Assembly (NCBI GenBank): GCA_900475325.1
Contig: LS483371.1
Location: forward strand, 1,674,001-1,738,000
From: Paucimonas lemoignei
GTDB lineage: Bacteria; Pseudomonadota; Gammaproteobacteria; Pseudomonadales; Pseudomonadaceae
Length of the DNA: 64,000 nt
Reading direction: 5' to 3'
Below are positions 45,374 to 55,208 of the stretch, piece by piece. The position numbers and the translations under genes were made by a program. Each line of letters begins with the position of its first letter. Position 1 is the first letter of the stretch. Below the pieces are notes generated by a model that worked only from the letters and a program-made list of their open reading frames with translations, was not told the DNA's origin and did no database searches.

Positions 45374-46432
45374 ATGACGCAAATTTCAGAACGCCTGTTG
45401 GTCCAGGCCCACCTTGATGCAAAGCAGCCCAAAGAGCTGAGTGTCGAGGAGCAGATGCACTACCGCGCTGCCATCGCCGCCGAGTTGAAGGCGCAGGATG
45501 CGGTGCTGGTTGCGCATTACTACTGCGACCCGGTCATTCAGGCCCTCGCCGAAGAGACCGGTGGTTGTGTGTCCGACTCCCTGGAGATGGCGCGTTTCAG
45601 CAACAACCATTCAGCCCGAACCGTGTTGGTGGCGGGCGTGCGCTTCATGGGCGAAACCGCCAAGATCCTCAATCCTGAAAAACGCGTGCTGATGCCGACG
45701 CTGGAAGCGACCTGTTCGCTGGATCTGGGCTGCCCGGTGGATGAGTTTTCAGCATTTTGCGATCAGCATCCCGAGCGCACCGTGGTCGTCTACGCCAACA
45801 CTTCGGCAGCGGTCAAAGCTCGGGCTGACTGGGTGGTGACCTCCGGCTGCGCCCTGGAAATCGTCGAGAGCCTGATGGACAACGGCGAGAAAATCATCTG
45901 GGCGCCGGACAAGCACTTGGGCCGCTACATCCAGCGCGCCACCGGTGCGGACATGCTGCTCTGGGATGGCGCTTGCATCGTCCATGAAGAGTTCAAGTCA
46001 AAGCAGCTTGAAGACATGAAGGCGCTGTATCCGGAAGCCGCCATTCTGGTGCACCCGGAATCGCCGGAGTCGGTGATTGATCTGGCGGACGCTGTGGGCT
46101 CGACGAGCCAGCTAATCGCAGCAGCACAGAGAATGCCGAACAAGATGTTTATCGTGGCCACCGACCGGGGCATCTTCTACAAGATGCAGCAGCTGTGTCC
46201 GGACAAGATCTTCATCGAGGCGCCAACGGCGGGTAACGGCGCAGCATGTCGCAGTTGCGCACATTGCCCGTGGATGGCGATGAACACCCTTGAGCGCACC
46301 CTGCAGTGCCTGCGAGAGGGCAGTAACGAGATCTTCGTCGACCCGGCGGTCATCCCGCATGCGGTCAGGCCTTTGCAGCGCATGCTGGACTTCACCCAGG
46401 CAGCGCGTTTGAAGCAGGCGGGCAATGCTTGA
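45374..46432 (+). CDS. nadA: Quinolinate synthase NadA
   Basis: A 352-residue Fe-S enzyme that condenses iminoaspartate with dihydroxyacetone phosphate in NAD biosynthesis. The substrate motifs [11 protein letters not shown] (about 47-57) and [12 protein letters not shown] are clear. Candidate cluster cysteines lie in [11 protein letters not shown], the CALEI region and [12 protein letters not shown]. The start at 45374 gives the conserved MTQISERLL. It is the first of the nadA-bepA neighbourhood seen as PA1004-PA1005. Confidence 0.96.
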   Translation: MTQISERLLVQAHLDAKQPKELSVEEQMHYRAAIAAELKAQDAVLVAHYYCDPVIQALAEETGGCVSDSLEMARFSNNHSARTVLVAGVRFMGETAKILNPEKRVLMPTLEATCSLDLGCPVDEFSAFCDQHPERTVVVYANTSAAVKARADWVVTSGCALEIVESLMDNGEKIIWAPDKHLGRYIQRATGADMLLWDGACIVHEEFKSKQLEDMKALYPEAAILVHPESPESVIDLADAVGSTSQLIAAAQRMPNKMFIVATDRGIFYKMQQLCPDKIFIEAPTAGNGAACRSCAHCPWMAMNTLERTLQCLREGSNEIFVDPAVIPHAVRPLQRMLDFTQAARLKQAGNA

Positions 46433-46829
46433 TTTGAAACGTACTTAAATCCGTAGGATCTGGTTTCCTGAGAGTTGATGTGACGACGTGGGACCGGCTT
46501 TAGCCGGGAAGAGGCCGATACATCCACTGGATATTTGTCGGCTGAAATGTTGCGTTCCCGCAGCAAACACAGAACCTGTGGGAGCGAGCTTGCTCGCGAA
46601 GGCAATGTTCCTGCTCTCAAAAATGGATGCCAATGTCCCGGCCTCTTCGCGAGCAAGGTGGAGCGCCACCCCGGTCGTCCCACAAAAAATCATTGAATTC
46701 AGATATTTATCTTATGTTTGATGAGAGCGGCTTTAGCCGCGAGCGGCAGTGCCGTCGATGAAGGTCCAGCGCATAGGCCGACATCTTCGCGGCTAAAGCC
46801 GCTCCTACGGAGCCTGTGTTTTGCGGGAT
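46433..46829. repeat. REP cluster of three classes between nadA and the M48 protease gene
   Basis: A 397-bp gap with no gene. It holds a single class A unit (46488-46511), a class B pair (46575-46600 and 46643-46685) and a class D pair (GAGCGGCTTTAGCCGC at 46725-46740 with its inverted copy at 46786-46807). The second class B unit has an extra palindromic insert (GGTGGAGCGCCACC), also present at 49822-49841. Confidence 0.75.
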
Positions 46830-48260
46830 TTACATCATCCCCTTGACCATTCGCTCCTGCTCGATCAAATCCTTCTGTCGTGCATCGATCCGGGAGGCCA
46901 GCTGGAAGTTGTTGTTCGCCCGGCGCTTGGCAAAGTCCAGCTGCTGAATCGCCTGCCTGAAATCACCTACCAACGCGAAATACTCGGCGCGGGCCTGATG
47001 CAGGCCGATGGTGTTGCCATTCAGGCCACGGGTTTCGGCGACGAGGTACCAGATGTCCGGATCATCAGGGCGACGCTTGAGCAAGCCATCGAGGGCTTTT
47101 TCCGCTTCGGCGTTGCGGTTCTGCTTGAGCAGCACGTCGACGCGTACCTGGTTCAGCGGATAGTTGTCCTGAAACTGGCTCAGCATGCGATCAACCCGCT
47201 GCTGTGCGTCAGCCAGGCGGTTGTTGGTGATATCCAGGTCGATCTGCGTCAGGTTGTAAGTGATGTCGTTGGGTGAGCCGTCCAGCAGAGGCTTGAGGGT
47301 CTCCCGAGCTTCATTGAGCTGGCCCGCCTTGATCTGGGCGATGGCCAGGCCATAGCGGGCTGGCGCCGACTTGGGGTTCTCGACCAATTGCGCGCGGAAG
47401 CGTTTGGCAGCGATGCCGGGTGTTTCTTCGTAAATCAGCGCCACGCGGGCACGCATCAGCTGATAACGCAGGCTGTCTTCCTTGCCCCCCGGTTTGGCCT
47501 GTTCGGCGCGGTTGCGGGTGTCAGCGATTCGCGACTCGGTCACCGGGTGCGTCAGCAGAAATTCGGGTGGTTTGGCGTCAAAGCGATACTGGCGCATCAG
47601 GCGTTCAAACATCGTCGGCATGTTGCGCGGGTCGTAGCCGGCCTTTTCCAGATTGAGAATGCCGATGCGGTCTGCCTCTTGCTCGTTCTGGCGCGAAAAG
47701 CGTCGCTGCTCCTGGATGGCGGCAGCCTGAGAACCGGCAATCGCCGCGATACCTGCATCACCGGCACCGGCTGCGGCCATGACAATCCCGGCCAGCATGG
47801 CGGCCAGTACAGGGACTTGCATGCGCTGCTGTGCTTCCACGCCACGTGCAAAGTGACGTTGCGACAAGTGAGCGAGTTCGTGCGCCAGTACCGAGGCGTA
47901 TTCGCCTTCAGTCTGGGCATTGAGGAACAAGCCACCGTTGACCCCGATGATCCCACCCGGCGCCGCGAAGGCGTTGAGCTGTGGGCTGTTGATCAGGATG
48001 AACTCCAGGCGTCGGTCGTTCACCTGACTGGTTTCGGCCAGGCTATACACCGACGTCTCGACGTAATCCTTGAGTTGCGGATCGGACAGCTGAGGTACTT
48101 GGCTACGCAGCAGGCCCAGCCAGGCGCGGCCGAGCTGGTATTCCTGCTCCGGAGATACGATGGACGAGCTGGCATCGCCAAGCGAAGGCAGGTCGTCGGC
48201 ATGGCCTGGAACCGCGAGCAGGCAGGCGAGCGTCAGCAGGGTGGGGCGCAGAAAATTCAT
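46830..48260 (-). CDS. M48 metalloprotease with TPR domain (BepA/YfgC-like)
   Basis: A 476-residue periplasmic protein with a signal peptide (LLTLACLLAVPGHA). The zinc motif is H127-E-L-A-H131 with the third-ligand region QNEQEADRIGI near residue 190, and a C-terminal half of tetratricopeptide-like helices from about 270. BepA degrades or promotes correct assembly of outer-membrane proteins such as LptD. The length matches the family (about 480). It is divergent to the tusA-like gene; both promoters should lie in the 149-bp gap. Confidence 0.92.
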   Translation of the reverse strand: MNFLRPTLLTLACLLAVPGHADDLPSLGDASSSIVSPEQEYQLGRAWLGLLRSQVPQLSDPQLKDYVETSVYSLAETSQVNDRRLEFILINSPQLNAFAAPGGIIGVNGGLFLNAQTEGEYASVLAHELAHLSQRHFARGVEAQQRMQVPVLAAMLAGIVMAAAGAGDAGIAAIAGSQAAAIQEQRRFSRQNEQEADRIGILNLEKAGYDPRNMPTMFERLMRQYRFDAKPPEFLLTHPVTESRIADTRNRAEQAKPGGKEDSLRYQLMRARVALIYEETPGIAAKRFRAQLVENPKSAPARYGLAIAQIKAGQLNEARETLKPLLDGSPNDITYNLTQIDLDITNNRLADAQQRVDRMLSQFQDNYPLNQVRVDVLLKQNRNAEAEKALDGLLKRRPDDPDIWYLVAETRGLNGNTIGLHQARAEYFALVGDFRQAIQQLDFAKRRANNNFQLASRIDARQKDLIEQERMVKGMM

Positions 48261-48409
48261 CCATGGAGCTCTGAGTTGGAGAACCGGTACTGTAGCTGGC
48301 TCAATGGCTTGCTGACCAGAGTGGGGTATTCTTTAAGGCCTTCCTGAAATATCGTGACGAACATTTTGCCATCAGGTTGCAATTGGATGTGCCTGCCCGG
48401 AGAGAAACG

Positions 48410-48661
48410 ATGTCTGACGCTGTAACGCGCCCCGAAACCTGTGACGCCCTGGTCGATGCCAGCGGGCTGAACTGTCCGCTGCCGTTGCTCAAGGCCAAGC
48501 TGGAGCTCAATCGCCTGACCAGCGGCATGGTACTCAAGGTCATCGCGACGGATGCCGGTTCCCAGCGCGACTTCCGCAGTTTCGCCAGGCTTGCAGGCCA
48601 TGAGCTGCTTCATGAACAGGCTGAAGCCGGGGTTTATACCTACTGGCTGCGCAAAGCTTGA
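48410..48661 (+). CDS. TusA-like sulfur carrier (PA1006-like)
   Basis: An 83-residue protein with the single active cysteine in the CPxP motif DASGLNCPLPLLKAK (Cys at about residue 22) and the SirA/TusA two-layer fold pattern. TusA proteins carry persulfide sulfur; the P. aeruginosa gene in this position (PA1006) is needed for molybdenum cofactor-dependent nitrate respiration. ATG 48410 with an upstream GAGA. The permease gene starts 28 bp after its stop. Confidence 0.9.
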   Translation: MSDAVTRPETCDALVDASGLNCPLPLLKAKLELNRLTSGMVLKVIATDAGSQRDFRSFARLAGHELLHEQAEAGVYTYWLRKA

Positions 48662-48689
48662 AGTCTCTTTATTCGCAAAAGGATTTTTG

Positions 48690-49760
48690 ATGTTCAACGT
48701 GCTTCGCAACTGGGTGCAGCGCTACTTCTCGGATGAAGAAGCGGTGGTACTCGCCGTGTTGCTGTTCCTGGCATTCACCCTTGTTTTGACCCTTGGAGGC
48801 ATGCTGGCGCCGGTGCTGGCCGGGATGGTGCTGGCATTTCTGCTGCACGGGCTGGTGACCCTGCTCGAACGTTTGCGCGTTCCGGAAGGTGGCGCGGTCG
48901 GTCTGGTCTTCATGCTGTTCATGGGCGCGTTGCTGGTGTTTCTGCTGGTACTGGTGCCGCTGCTCTGGCATCAGTTGATCACGCTGTTCAACGAACTGCC
49001 GGGGATGCTTGCCAAGTGGCAGTCCTTGCTATTGCTGCTGCCGGAGCGCTACCCGCACCTGGTGTCGGATGAGCAGGTGTTGCACGCCATCGACGCCGCG
49101 CGAGGCGAGATCGGCAAGTTCGGTCAGTGGGCCCTGACGTTCTCGCTGTCGAGCCTGCCGCTGCTGGCCAACCTGATGATCTACCTGGTGCTGGTGCCGA
49201 TCCTGGTGTTCTTCTTCCTCAAGGACCGCCGCATGATCGGCCGCTGGGTCAGCGGTTACCTGCCTCGCGAGCGTGCGTTGCTGACCCGCGTGGCTGAGGA
49301 CATGAACCTGCAGATCGCCAATTACATCCGTGGCAAGGTCATCGAGATTTTCATTTGCGGGGGCGTGACCTACATAGGCTTCGTGGCGCTGGGTCTCAAC
49401 TACGCCGCCTTGCTGGCAATGCTGGTGGGGATTTCGGTGGTGGTGCCTTACGTCGGCGCTGTTGTGGTCACTGTGCCGGTGGCGTTGATCGCTTTGTTCC
49501 AGTGGGGCTGGAGCGATCAGTTTATCTACCTGATGGTGGTCTACGGCGTGATCCAGGCGCTGGACGGTAACGTGCTGGTGCCGCTGCTGTTCTCGGAGGC
49601 GGTCAATCTGCACCCGGTGGCGATCATCTGCGCCGTGCTGCTGTTTGGCGGGCTGTGGGGCTTCTGGGGGATCTTCTTCGCGATTCCGCTGGCAACCCTG
49701 TTCAAGGCCGTCCTGGATGCCTGGCCGAGACAGGAGCCGACGGTGGCGCCGTTGCTTTAA
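48690..49760 (+). CDS. AI-2E/PerM-family membrane permease
   Basis: A 356-residue protein with about eight hydrophobic segments and the AI-2E transporter layout: an N-terminal pair (VVLAVLLFLAFTLVLTLGG; LAGMVLAFLLHGLV), a central amphipathic part, and a C-terminal set with VPYVGAVVVTVPVALIALFQWG and LDGNVLVPLLFSEAVNLHP. Family members export or import varied solutes, and substrate cannot be predicted. It is transcribed with the tusA-like gene. Confidence 0.88.
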   Translation: MFNVLRNWVQRYFSDEEAVVLAVLLFLAFTLVLTLGGMLAPVLAGMVLAFLLHGLVTLLERLRVPEGGAVGLVFMLFMGALLVFLLVLVPLLWHQLITLFNELPGMLAKWQSLLLLLPERYPHLVSDEQVLHAIDAARGEIGKFGQWALTFSLSSLPLLANLMIYLVLVPILVFFFLKDRRMIGRWVSGYLPRERALLTRVAEDMNLQIANYIRGKVIEIFICGGVTYIGFVALGLNYAALLAMLVGISVVVPYVGAVVVTVPVALIALFQWGWSDQFIYLMVVYGVIQALDGNVLVPLLFSEAVNLHPVAIICAVLLFGGLWGFWGIFFAIPLATLFKAVLDAWPRQEPTVAPLL

Positions 49761-49810
49761 AGCTCTAGTGCCGCCGAAGCGTGTGGGCGGCATTCCGATT
49801 TACCCGCGAT

Positions 49811-49921
49811 CCTGTGGGAGCGACCGGGGTGGCGCTCCACCTTGCTCGCGAAGGCTTTGGTACTGCCGCTGGAGCTACTGTGACTTGCTGGCCTCTTCGC
49901 GAGCAAGCTCGCTCCCACAGG
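49811..49921. repeat. REP pair, class B with palindromic insert
   Basis: The left unit (49811-49854) carries an extra GACCGGGGTGGCGCTCCACC inside the usual GTGGGAGCG...TTGCTCGCGAAGG unit. The right unit (49893-49921) is the plain inverted form. The insert itself is a small hairpin and occurs again at 46655-46675. Confidence 0.75.
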
Positions 49922-50019
49922 ATCAGTTAAAGCTGATCCTGTGGGTGTCATACAGAGAATCCCCAACGAATTGCCATTGCATGTGAAAGCAGTACTTCCC
50001 CGCGAGGGAGTTGAATCAA

Positions 50020-50493
50020 TCAGGCTTTATTCAACGCCTGAGCTTTCTCCAGCACCGCAACCACATGCCCCGGCACTTTCAGGCCGCGCCATTCGTGACG
50101 CAGCACGCCTTCCTTGTCGATCAGGAAGGTGCTGCGATCAACGCCCAGGTATTCCTTGCCGTACAGCTTCTTGAGCTTGATCACGTCAAACAGCTGGCAA
50201 AGCGCTTCGTCCTTGTCGGAAATCAGCTCGAACGGGAACGACTGCTTGGCCTTGAAGTTCTCGTGGGATTTCAGGCTGTCCCGGGACACACCAAACACCA
50301 GCGTGTTGGCGGCCTGGAACTGCGCGTAATGATCGCGGAAATCCTGACCCTCGGTGGTGCAGCCAGGGGTGCTGTCCTTGGGGTAGAAATAAATCACCAC
50401 CTGCTGGCCTTTCAACTCGGACAGGCTGATTGCCTGGCCGCTGGTAGCCTGGACCTGAAAGTCGCCTACCGGTTGGTCTACTGCTACAGCCAT
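50020..50493 (-). CDS. bcp: Thioredoxin-dependent peroxiredoxin Bcp
   Basis: A 157-residue peroxiredoxin. The peroxidatic Cys45 is in DSTPGCTTEGQDF, with the usual TxxC pattern. The resolving cysteine five residues on, found in the E. coli-type atypical 2-Cys form, is absent (position 50 is Gln). It reduces hydroperoxides in the cytosol. It is 10 bp downstream of gcvR, on the same strand. Confidence 0.95.
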   Translation of the reverse strand: MAVAVDQPVGDFQVQATSGQAISLSELKGQQVVIYFYPKDSTPGCTTEGQDFRDHYAQFQAANTLVFGVSRDSLKSHENFKAKQSFPFELISDKDEALCQLFDVIKLKKLYGKEYLGVDRSTFLIDKEGVLRHEWRGLKVPGHVVAVLEKAQALNKA

Positions 50494-50503
50494 GACGACT
50501 TCC

Positions 50504-51067
50504 TTACATAGGGGCTTGTGGGCGCCACGGTTCGATCAGTGCATCGAGGTTCAGCGCGTCGGCGAAATCCAGGAACTGATCGCGCAGCCAGCTGATCTGG
50601 ATGCCCGCTGGCAGCGTAACGGTGAAGGTGGCGTTGAGCATGGTGCCGCCGGTTTGCGGCGCCTGATACGTGTCGCAGATCAGGTTTTCCAGCTCGACGT
50701 TGTGGTCCATGAAGAACTGGCACAACTCATTGATGATGTCCGGGCGGTACGCGGAGCTGACGTAAGCCACGTAAGGCAGAGCCTCGGGACGGCTTTCCAG
50801 CGTAGCGCTACGCACCACGCTGATGGTGAAGTCGTGCTTCTTGGACAGGCCCGGCAAGCCGGTTTCCAGACGCGCCAGGGCGTCCCAGCTGCCTGAGACC
50901 TGCAGGATCAGCGCGCTGTATTCGCCATGACGCGTCAACCGTGAGCTGACGACGGCACAGCGGCTTTCGTGACTGGCGCGGCACAGGACGTTGGTCAGCT
51001 CCATTGGGTTGGCGCCAAGGGCACTGATGACAAGGAATTGTTCGCGAACTGTGGGGGTGGACGACAT
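50504..51067 (-). CDS. gcvR: Glycine cleavage system transcriptional repressor GcvR (ACT domains)
   Basis: A 187-residue protein composed of two ACT domains (QFLVISALGANPMELTNVL at the N-terminus; YVAYVSSAYRPDIINELCQFF near residue 98). GcvR binds glycine and holds the activator GcvA inactive. It is divergent from dapA and precedes bcp, the PA1008-PA1010 arrangement. Confidence 0.88.
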   Translation of the reverse strand: MSSTPTVREQFLVISALGANPMELTNVLCRASHESRCAVVSSRLTRHGEYSALILQVSGSWDALARLETGLPGLSKKHDFTISVVRSATLESRPEALPYVAYVSSAYRPDIINELCQFFMDHNVELENLICDTYQAPQTGGTMLNATFTVTLPAGIQISWLRDQFLDFADALNLDALIEPWRPQAPM

Positions 51068-51392
51068 GCAGCATTCCTAAACGATGAGCGGTCGGTAGAT
51101 TTATTGGCTTGCACGGCCGGATCGGCAATCGACAGCATCAGGCCACAACCGCAACCTTGGCGCTATACAGCTGCCAGATCAAGCAAAGGCAGGCTGCAAT
51201 GGCGTTGGAGCAGGGGTTCTGATGAAAAAAACGACCGATTGAAAGTGGCGCGCAGATGACCAGTACCGATCAAAGAACGAAGGGTAGCGAAAACCATCGC
51301 TCAGGGGAATGCTCAGAGCGTGGTACTTCGCTTGTACAAGGCTGATGGCGCCAGTACCATTACCGCTCTCTTTTTCCGGCAGGAGCGGTTGC
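51068..51392. other. Divergent gcvR/dapA intergenic region
   Basis: A 325-bp space between divergent starts. The only recognisable element is the dapA ribosome-binding site AGGAG at about 51381. I see no riboswitch-like structure (no lysine-riboswitch pattern) and no REP. Confidence 0.4.
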
Positions 51393-52271
51393 ATGATTGC
51401 GGGCAGTATGGTGGCACTGGTCACACCCATGGATGCACAGGGACGTCTTGACTGGGACAGCCTGAGCAAACTGGTGGACTTCCACTTGCAAGAGGGCACC
51501 AACGCCATTGTTGCCGTTGGCACCACAGGTGAATCGGCCACGCTTGATGTGAATGAACACATCGAGGTGATTCGTCGTGTCGTCAAGCAGGTCGCAGGTC
51601 GTATTCCTGTCATTGCAGGTACAGGCGCCAACTCCACGCGTGAAGCGATCGAGTTGACCAACAACGCCAAGAGCGCCGGGGCAGACGCGTGTCTGCTGGT
51701 GACGCCGTATTACAACAAGCCGACTCAGGAAGGTCTCTACCAGCACTTCAAGGCAATTGCCGAAGCGGTAGACATTCCTCAGATCCTCTACAACGTACCG
51801 GGTCGTACGGCCTGCGACATGCTGGCGGACACCGTCGTGCGCTTGTCCACGGTGCCGAACATCATCGGCATCAAGGAAGCCACGGGCGACATCCAGCGCG
51901 CCAGGGACATCCTTGCCAAAGTCAGCAGCGACTTTCTGGTGTACTCCGGTGATGACGCAACCGCGATCGAACTGATCCTGGCAGGCGGCAAGGGCAATAT
52001 CTCGGTCACCGCCAACGTCGCACCTCGTGACATGAGCGAGATGTGCGCGGCTGCCATGCGCGGCGATGCAACCACTGCCCGGGCGATCCATGAAAAACTC
52101 ATGCCGCTCAACAAGACCCTGTTTATCGAATCCAACCCTATCCCCGTGAAATGGGCTTTGCATGAAATGGGTTTGATGCCGGACGGTATCCGTCTGCCGC
52201 TCACCTGGCTCAGCCAAGCCTGTCACGAACCGCTGCGTCAGGCCCTGCGCCAGTCCGGCGTCCTGGTTTAA
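51393..52271 (+). CDS. dapA: 4-hydroxy-tetrahydrodipicolinate synthase
   Basis: A 292-residue TIM-barrel enzyme of lysine/diaminopimelate synthesis. It has the active-site segment VGTTGESATL (about 41-50), the Tyr in YYNKPTQEGL, and the Schiff-base lysine in IIGIKEATGD (about 158-167). The start at 51393 (MIAGSMVALVTPM) is preceded by AGGAG; the longer frame is not conserved in shape. The next gene, bamC, starts 18 bp after it, the frequent dapA-bamC pair. Confidence 0.97.
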   Translation: MIAGSMVALVTPMDAQGRLDWDSLSKLVDFHLQEGTNAIVAVGTTGESATLDVNEHIEVIRRVVKQVAGRIPVIAGTGANSTREAIELTNNAKSAGADACLLVTPYYNKPTQEGLYQHFKAIAEAVDIPQILYNVPGRTACDMLADTVVRLSTVPNIIGIKEATGDIQRARDILAKVSSDFLVYSGDDATAIELILAGGKGNISVTANVAPRDMSEMCAAAMRGDATTARAIHEKLMPLNKTLFIESNPIPVKWALHEMGLMPDGIRLPLTWLSQACHEPLRQALRQSGVLV

Positions 52272-52289
52272 TTGAGGAAGCATTACGCA

Positions 52290-53405
52290 ATGAAGCGATT
52301 GGCCGGACTTTCCGCACTTGCCTTGATTATCTCCAGCACCAGCGGTTGCGGTTGGCTCTGGGGTGAAGATGGTTACTTCCGTGACCGTGGCAGTGATTAC
52401 CTCGAAGCACAGCAAACCGCACCGATGCAGATCCCTGCCGGTGTATCCGAGACAAAACGCCTTGATCCGCTGCTGCCGATCCCGCGCAACGTGGCTGACA
52501 ACACCGTGAAAGGCGAGTACACCGTACCGCGCCCGCAGCCGTTGGCAACCACCGCTGACGCCAGTGATTTCAGCTTGCAGAAGACCGGCGAGACTCGCTC
52601 GGTTCTGGCACAGCGCGCACCGGCCGAAGTCTGGCCATTGGCGCATCAGTATTTCGAAGACAACGGTTTCCGTATCGCCGAAGATCGCCCGCAAGTCGGT
52701 GAGTTCAGCACCACTTGGCAGCGTCTGGATGAGCTATCGGCTTCTGTTGCCAAGCGCCTGAGCGCCAGCGGCACTGCAGCTGATGCCGAAACCCGCGTTC
52801 GCGTGCGCATCGAGCCCGGCGTGCAGCGCAACACGAGTGAAATCTACGTGGTAAGCGTTGCGCGTCCGGCTGGCAGCACGGCTGAAGTCGACTTCCCGTC
52901 GCGTACCACCAATATCGCGCTGGACGCAGCCTTGACTGACGACATGCTCGCTGCGCTGAGCCGCAGCGCAGAGCAGGGCGGTTCGGTCTCCTTGCTGGCA
53001 GCTCGCGATTACGACACCCCGAACCGCGTCGCCCTGAGCGAAGACGGCAGCGGCAACCCGGTTCTGAACGTCGGTTCCGATCTGGATCGCGCGTGGTCCA
53101 GCGTCGGTCGTGCACTCAACCAGGGTGAATGGCGCGTTGAAGACATCAACCGCAGCCTGGGTCTGTACTACATCAACCTCGCTGAGCGGGCCGACACCCC
53201 TGAAAACCAGCCTGGTTTCTTCGGCCGTATGTTCGGCAGCAAAGAAACCAAGGAAGAGATCGATGCTCGTGCCGACCGTTATCAGGTTCGCCTGAGCAAG
53301 GTGGGTGACAACGTTCAGGTAACGGTCGAGAAGAACATCAACACCGTGGCGCCAGCCGATGTTGCACGCCGTGTACTGGGCATCATCCAGGACAACCTGG
53401 GTTAA
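52290..53405 (+). CDS. bamC: Outer membrane assembly lipoprotein BamC (NlpB)
   Basis: A 371-residue lipoprotein. Lipobox STSG-C20 follows a hydrophobic signal, then come the unstructured N-terminal segment that contacts BamD and two helix-grip domains (about 100-220 and 230-350). It is part of the beta-barrel assembly machine. ATG 52290 with GAGGAA upstream. Confidence 0.92.
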   Translation: MKRLAGLSALALIISSTSGCGWLWGEDGYFRDRGSDYLEAQQTAPMQIPAGVSETKRLDPLLPIPRNVADNTVKGEYTVPRPQPLATTADASDFSLQKTGETRSVLAQRAPAEVWPLAHQYFEDNGFRIAEDRPQVGEFSTTWQRLDELSASVAKRLSASGTAADAETRVRVRIEPGVQRNTSEIYVVSVARPAGSTAEVDFPSRTTNIALDAALTDDMLAALSRSAEQGGSVSLLAARDYDTPNRVALSEDGSGNPVLNVGSDLDRAWSSVGRALNQGEWRVEDINRSLGLYYINLAERADTPENQPGFFGRMFGSKETKEEIDARADRYQVRLSKVGDNVQVTVEKNINTVAPADVARRVLGIIQDNLG

Positions 53406-54164
53406 GTGCGTTTCGCAGTATTAGGCAGCGGCAGCCGAGGGAACGGCACGCTGGTTGCCAGCAACGACACGTATGTGCTGGTGGATTGTGGTTTCTCCTT
53501 GCGGGAAACCGAGCGGCGGCTGGCACGGCTTGGCGTCAGCGCGCATCAGCTGAGCGCCATTCTGGTGACCCACGAACATGCCGATCATGTGCATGGCGTG
53601 GGTTTGCTGTCTCGGCGCTACAATCTGCCGGTGTACCTGAGCAGTGGCACGTCGCGCGGGATGCGCAAACCTGTCGAAGCCGCCGGTTATCTGGTGGGTG
53701 GGCAGGCGTTGCAGGTAGGGGCTTTGAACATCGATGTGGTGTCCGTCGCCCACGATGCGCTGGAACCTACGCAATTCGTGTTCAACAACGGCCAGCGTCG
53801 TTTCGGTCTGCTGACCGATCTCGGTTCATACTGCCCCACGGTGCTGCAGAGCTACCACGGGCTGGACGCCTTGATGATCGAGTCCAATCACTGCCGCGAC
53901 ATGCTCGCCCGAGGTCATTACCCGTACTTTCTCAAGCAGCGGGTCGGTGGTAACGAAGGGCATTTGAACAACCATCAGGCCGCAAGCCTGGTAAACGAGT
54001 TGGGCTGGCAGGACCTGCAACACCTTGTCCTGGCCCACCTCAGCAGCAAGAACAACCTGCCGCATCTGGCCCGGCAATGTTTCGTGGACACCCTCGGGTG
54101 CGACCCGGACTGGCTACAATTGGCCGACCAAGATTCAGGGCTCGACTGGCGACATATCGCCTAG
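53406..54164 (+). CDS. Metallo-beta-lactamase-fold hydrolase (YycJ-like)
   Basis: A 252-residue protein with the MBL-fold motif THEHADHVHG (HxHxDH) at about 57-66, N-terminal VLGSGSRGNGTLV, and a later ESNHC metal-site region. It belongs to the YycJ/WalJ-like group of nuclease-type MBL proteins; the substrate is not known. The GTG start follows immediately after the bamC stop, so it is part of a dapA-bamC-MBL-purC unit as in PA1010-PA1013. Confidence 0.88.
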   Translation: MRFAVLGSGSRGNGTLVASNDTYVLVDCGFSLRETERRLARLGVSAHQLSAILVTHEHADHVHGVGLLSRRYNLPVYLSSGTSRGMRKPVEAAGYLVGGQALQVGALNIDVVSVAHDALEPTQFVFNNGQRRFGLLTDLGSYCPTVLQSYHGLDALMIESNHCRDMLARGHYPYFLKQRVGGNEGHLNNHQAASLVNELGWQDLQHLVLAHLSSKNNLPHLARQCFVDTLGCDPDWLQLADQDSGLDWRHIA

Positions 54165-54192
54165 CCCAACTACTTAGCAAGCGGAGCCCATC

Positions 54193-54906
54193 ATGGAAAA
54201 ACGTGAAGAACTCTACCGCGGCAAAGCCAAGTCGGTTTACAAGACCGACGACGCTGACCGCTTGATCCTGCTGTTCCGTAACGACACTTCGGCGTTCGAC
54301 GGCAAGCGCATCGAACAGCTGGACCGTAAAGGCATGGTGAACAACAAGTTCAACGCCTTCATCATGCAGAAACTCGAAGCGGCGGGCATTCCCACCCAGT
54401 TCGACAAGCTGCTTGCCGACAACGAAGTGCTGGTCAAAAAGCTCGACATGATCCCGGTGGAATGCGTTGTGCGTAACTACGCCGCCGGCAGTCTGGTCAA
54501 GCGCCTGGGCGTCGAAGAGGGCCTCAAGCTCAACCCGTACACCTTCGAGCTGTTCCTGAAGGATGACGCCAAGGGCGACCCGTTCATCAACGAATCCCAC
54601 GTCGTGGCGTTCGGTTGGGGCACCGCCGAGCAGCTGGTTCGGATGAAAGAACTGTCGCTCAAGGTCAACGAAGTCCTGACCAAGCTGTTCGATGACGCAG
54701 GCCTGCTGCTGGTCGACTTCAAACTGGAATTCGGTGTGTTCAGCGACGGCTCCATCGTCCTAGGCGACGAATTCAGCCCGGACGGCTGCCGCCTGTGGGA
54801 CAAGGACACCAAGAAGAAAATGGACAAAGACCGCTTCCGCCAGGGCCTCGGTGACGTCATCGAAGCCTACGAAGAAGTCGCAAACCGTCTGGGCGTACCG
54901 CTCTAA
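54193..54906 (+). CDS. purC: SAICAR synthase
   Basis: A 237-residue ATP-dependent ligase of purine biosynthesis. [18 protein letters not shown] at the N-terminus, the [18 protein letters not shown] substrate loop (about 89-106) and DFKLEFG (about 175-181) are the PurC signatures. ATG 54193 follows GCGGAG. It ends the housekeeping block just before tRNA-Ser. Confidence 0.97.
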   Translation: MEKREELYRGKAKSVYKTDDADRLILLFRNDTSAFDGKRIEQLDRKGMVNNKFNAFIMQKLEAAGIPTQFDKLLADNEVLVKKLDMIPVECVVRNYAAGSLVKRLGVEEGLKLNPYTFELFLKDDAKGDPFINESHVVAFGWGTAEQLVRMKELSLKVNEVLTKLFDDAGLLLVDFKLEFGVFSDGSIVLGDEFSPDGCRLWDKDTKKKMDKDRFRQGLGDVIEAYEEVANRLGVPL

Positions 54907-54999
54907 GACGGCAAAAAGAGTCGCAAGCGCTTGATAGCACGAAAAAAATCAGCAAAAAGGTTCGCCTTCTGCGATTGAACTGTTATGATGCGCGCCGTT

Positions 55000-55089
55000 G
55001 GAGAGATGCCAGAGTGGCCGAATGGGACGGATTCGAAATCCGTTGTACTGGCGACAGTACCTAGGGTTCGAATCCCTATCTCTCCGCCA
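55000..55089 (+). tRNA. tRNA-Ser (CGA)
   Basis: A 90-nt class II tRNA: acceptor GGAGAGA/TCTCTCC, anticodon stem ACGGA/TCCGT with loop TTCGAAA (anticodon CGA), a long variable arm (GTACTGGCGACAGTAC), T-arm GGGTTCGAATCCC and encoded CCA. Bases 55029-55054 are repeated exactly at 56033-56058, suggesting use as an integration site. Confidence 0.96.
55029..55054 (+). other. Candidate attL: 26-bp segment of tRNA-Ser repeated at 56033
   Basis: This segment covers the 3' part of the anticodon stem-loop and half of the variable arm (core ATTCGAAATCCGTTGTACTG) and recurs without mismatch 1,004 bp downstream in the same orientation. tRNA genes are the usual targets of tyrosine-type integrases, and some cross over in the anticodon loop. 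Confidence 0.6.
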
Positions 55090-55097
55090 TACAAATG

Positions 55098-55131
55098 AAA
55101 GCCCCAGAAGTTATGCTTCTGGGGCTTTTTT
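55098..55131 (+). terminator. Terminator of tRNA-Ser
   Basis: AAAGCCCCAGAAG-TTATG-CTTCTGGGGCTTTTTT, 9 bp after the tRNA. Confidence 0.94.
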
Positions 55132-55208
55132 GTTTTAGCGCGTTTGTAAAATGTATTCTGATGTAGGGTTCTGTTACGGTCCGCCCAAAAATGCCCGAGT
55201 AGCCACAG

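Noticed and set aside
51360-52694. 444-codon minus-strand frame across dapA and bamC
   Set aside because: Runs through two recognisable genes on the other strand; no domain is seen.
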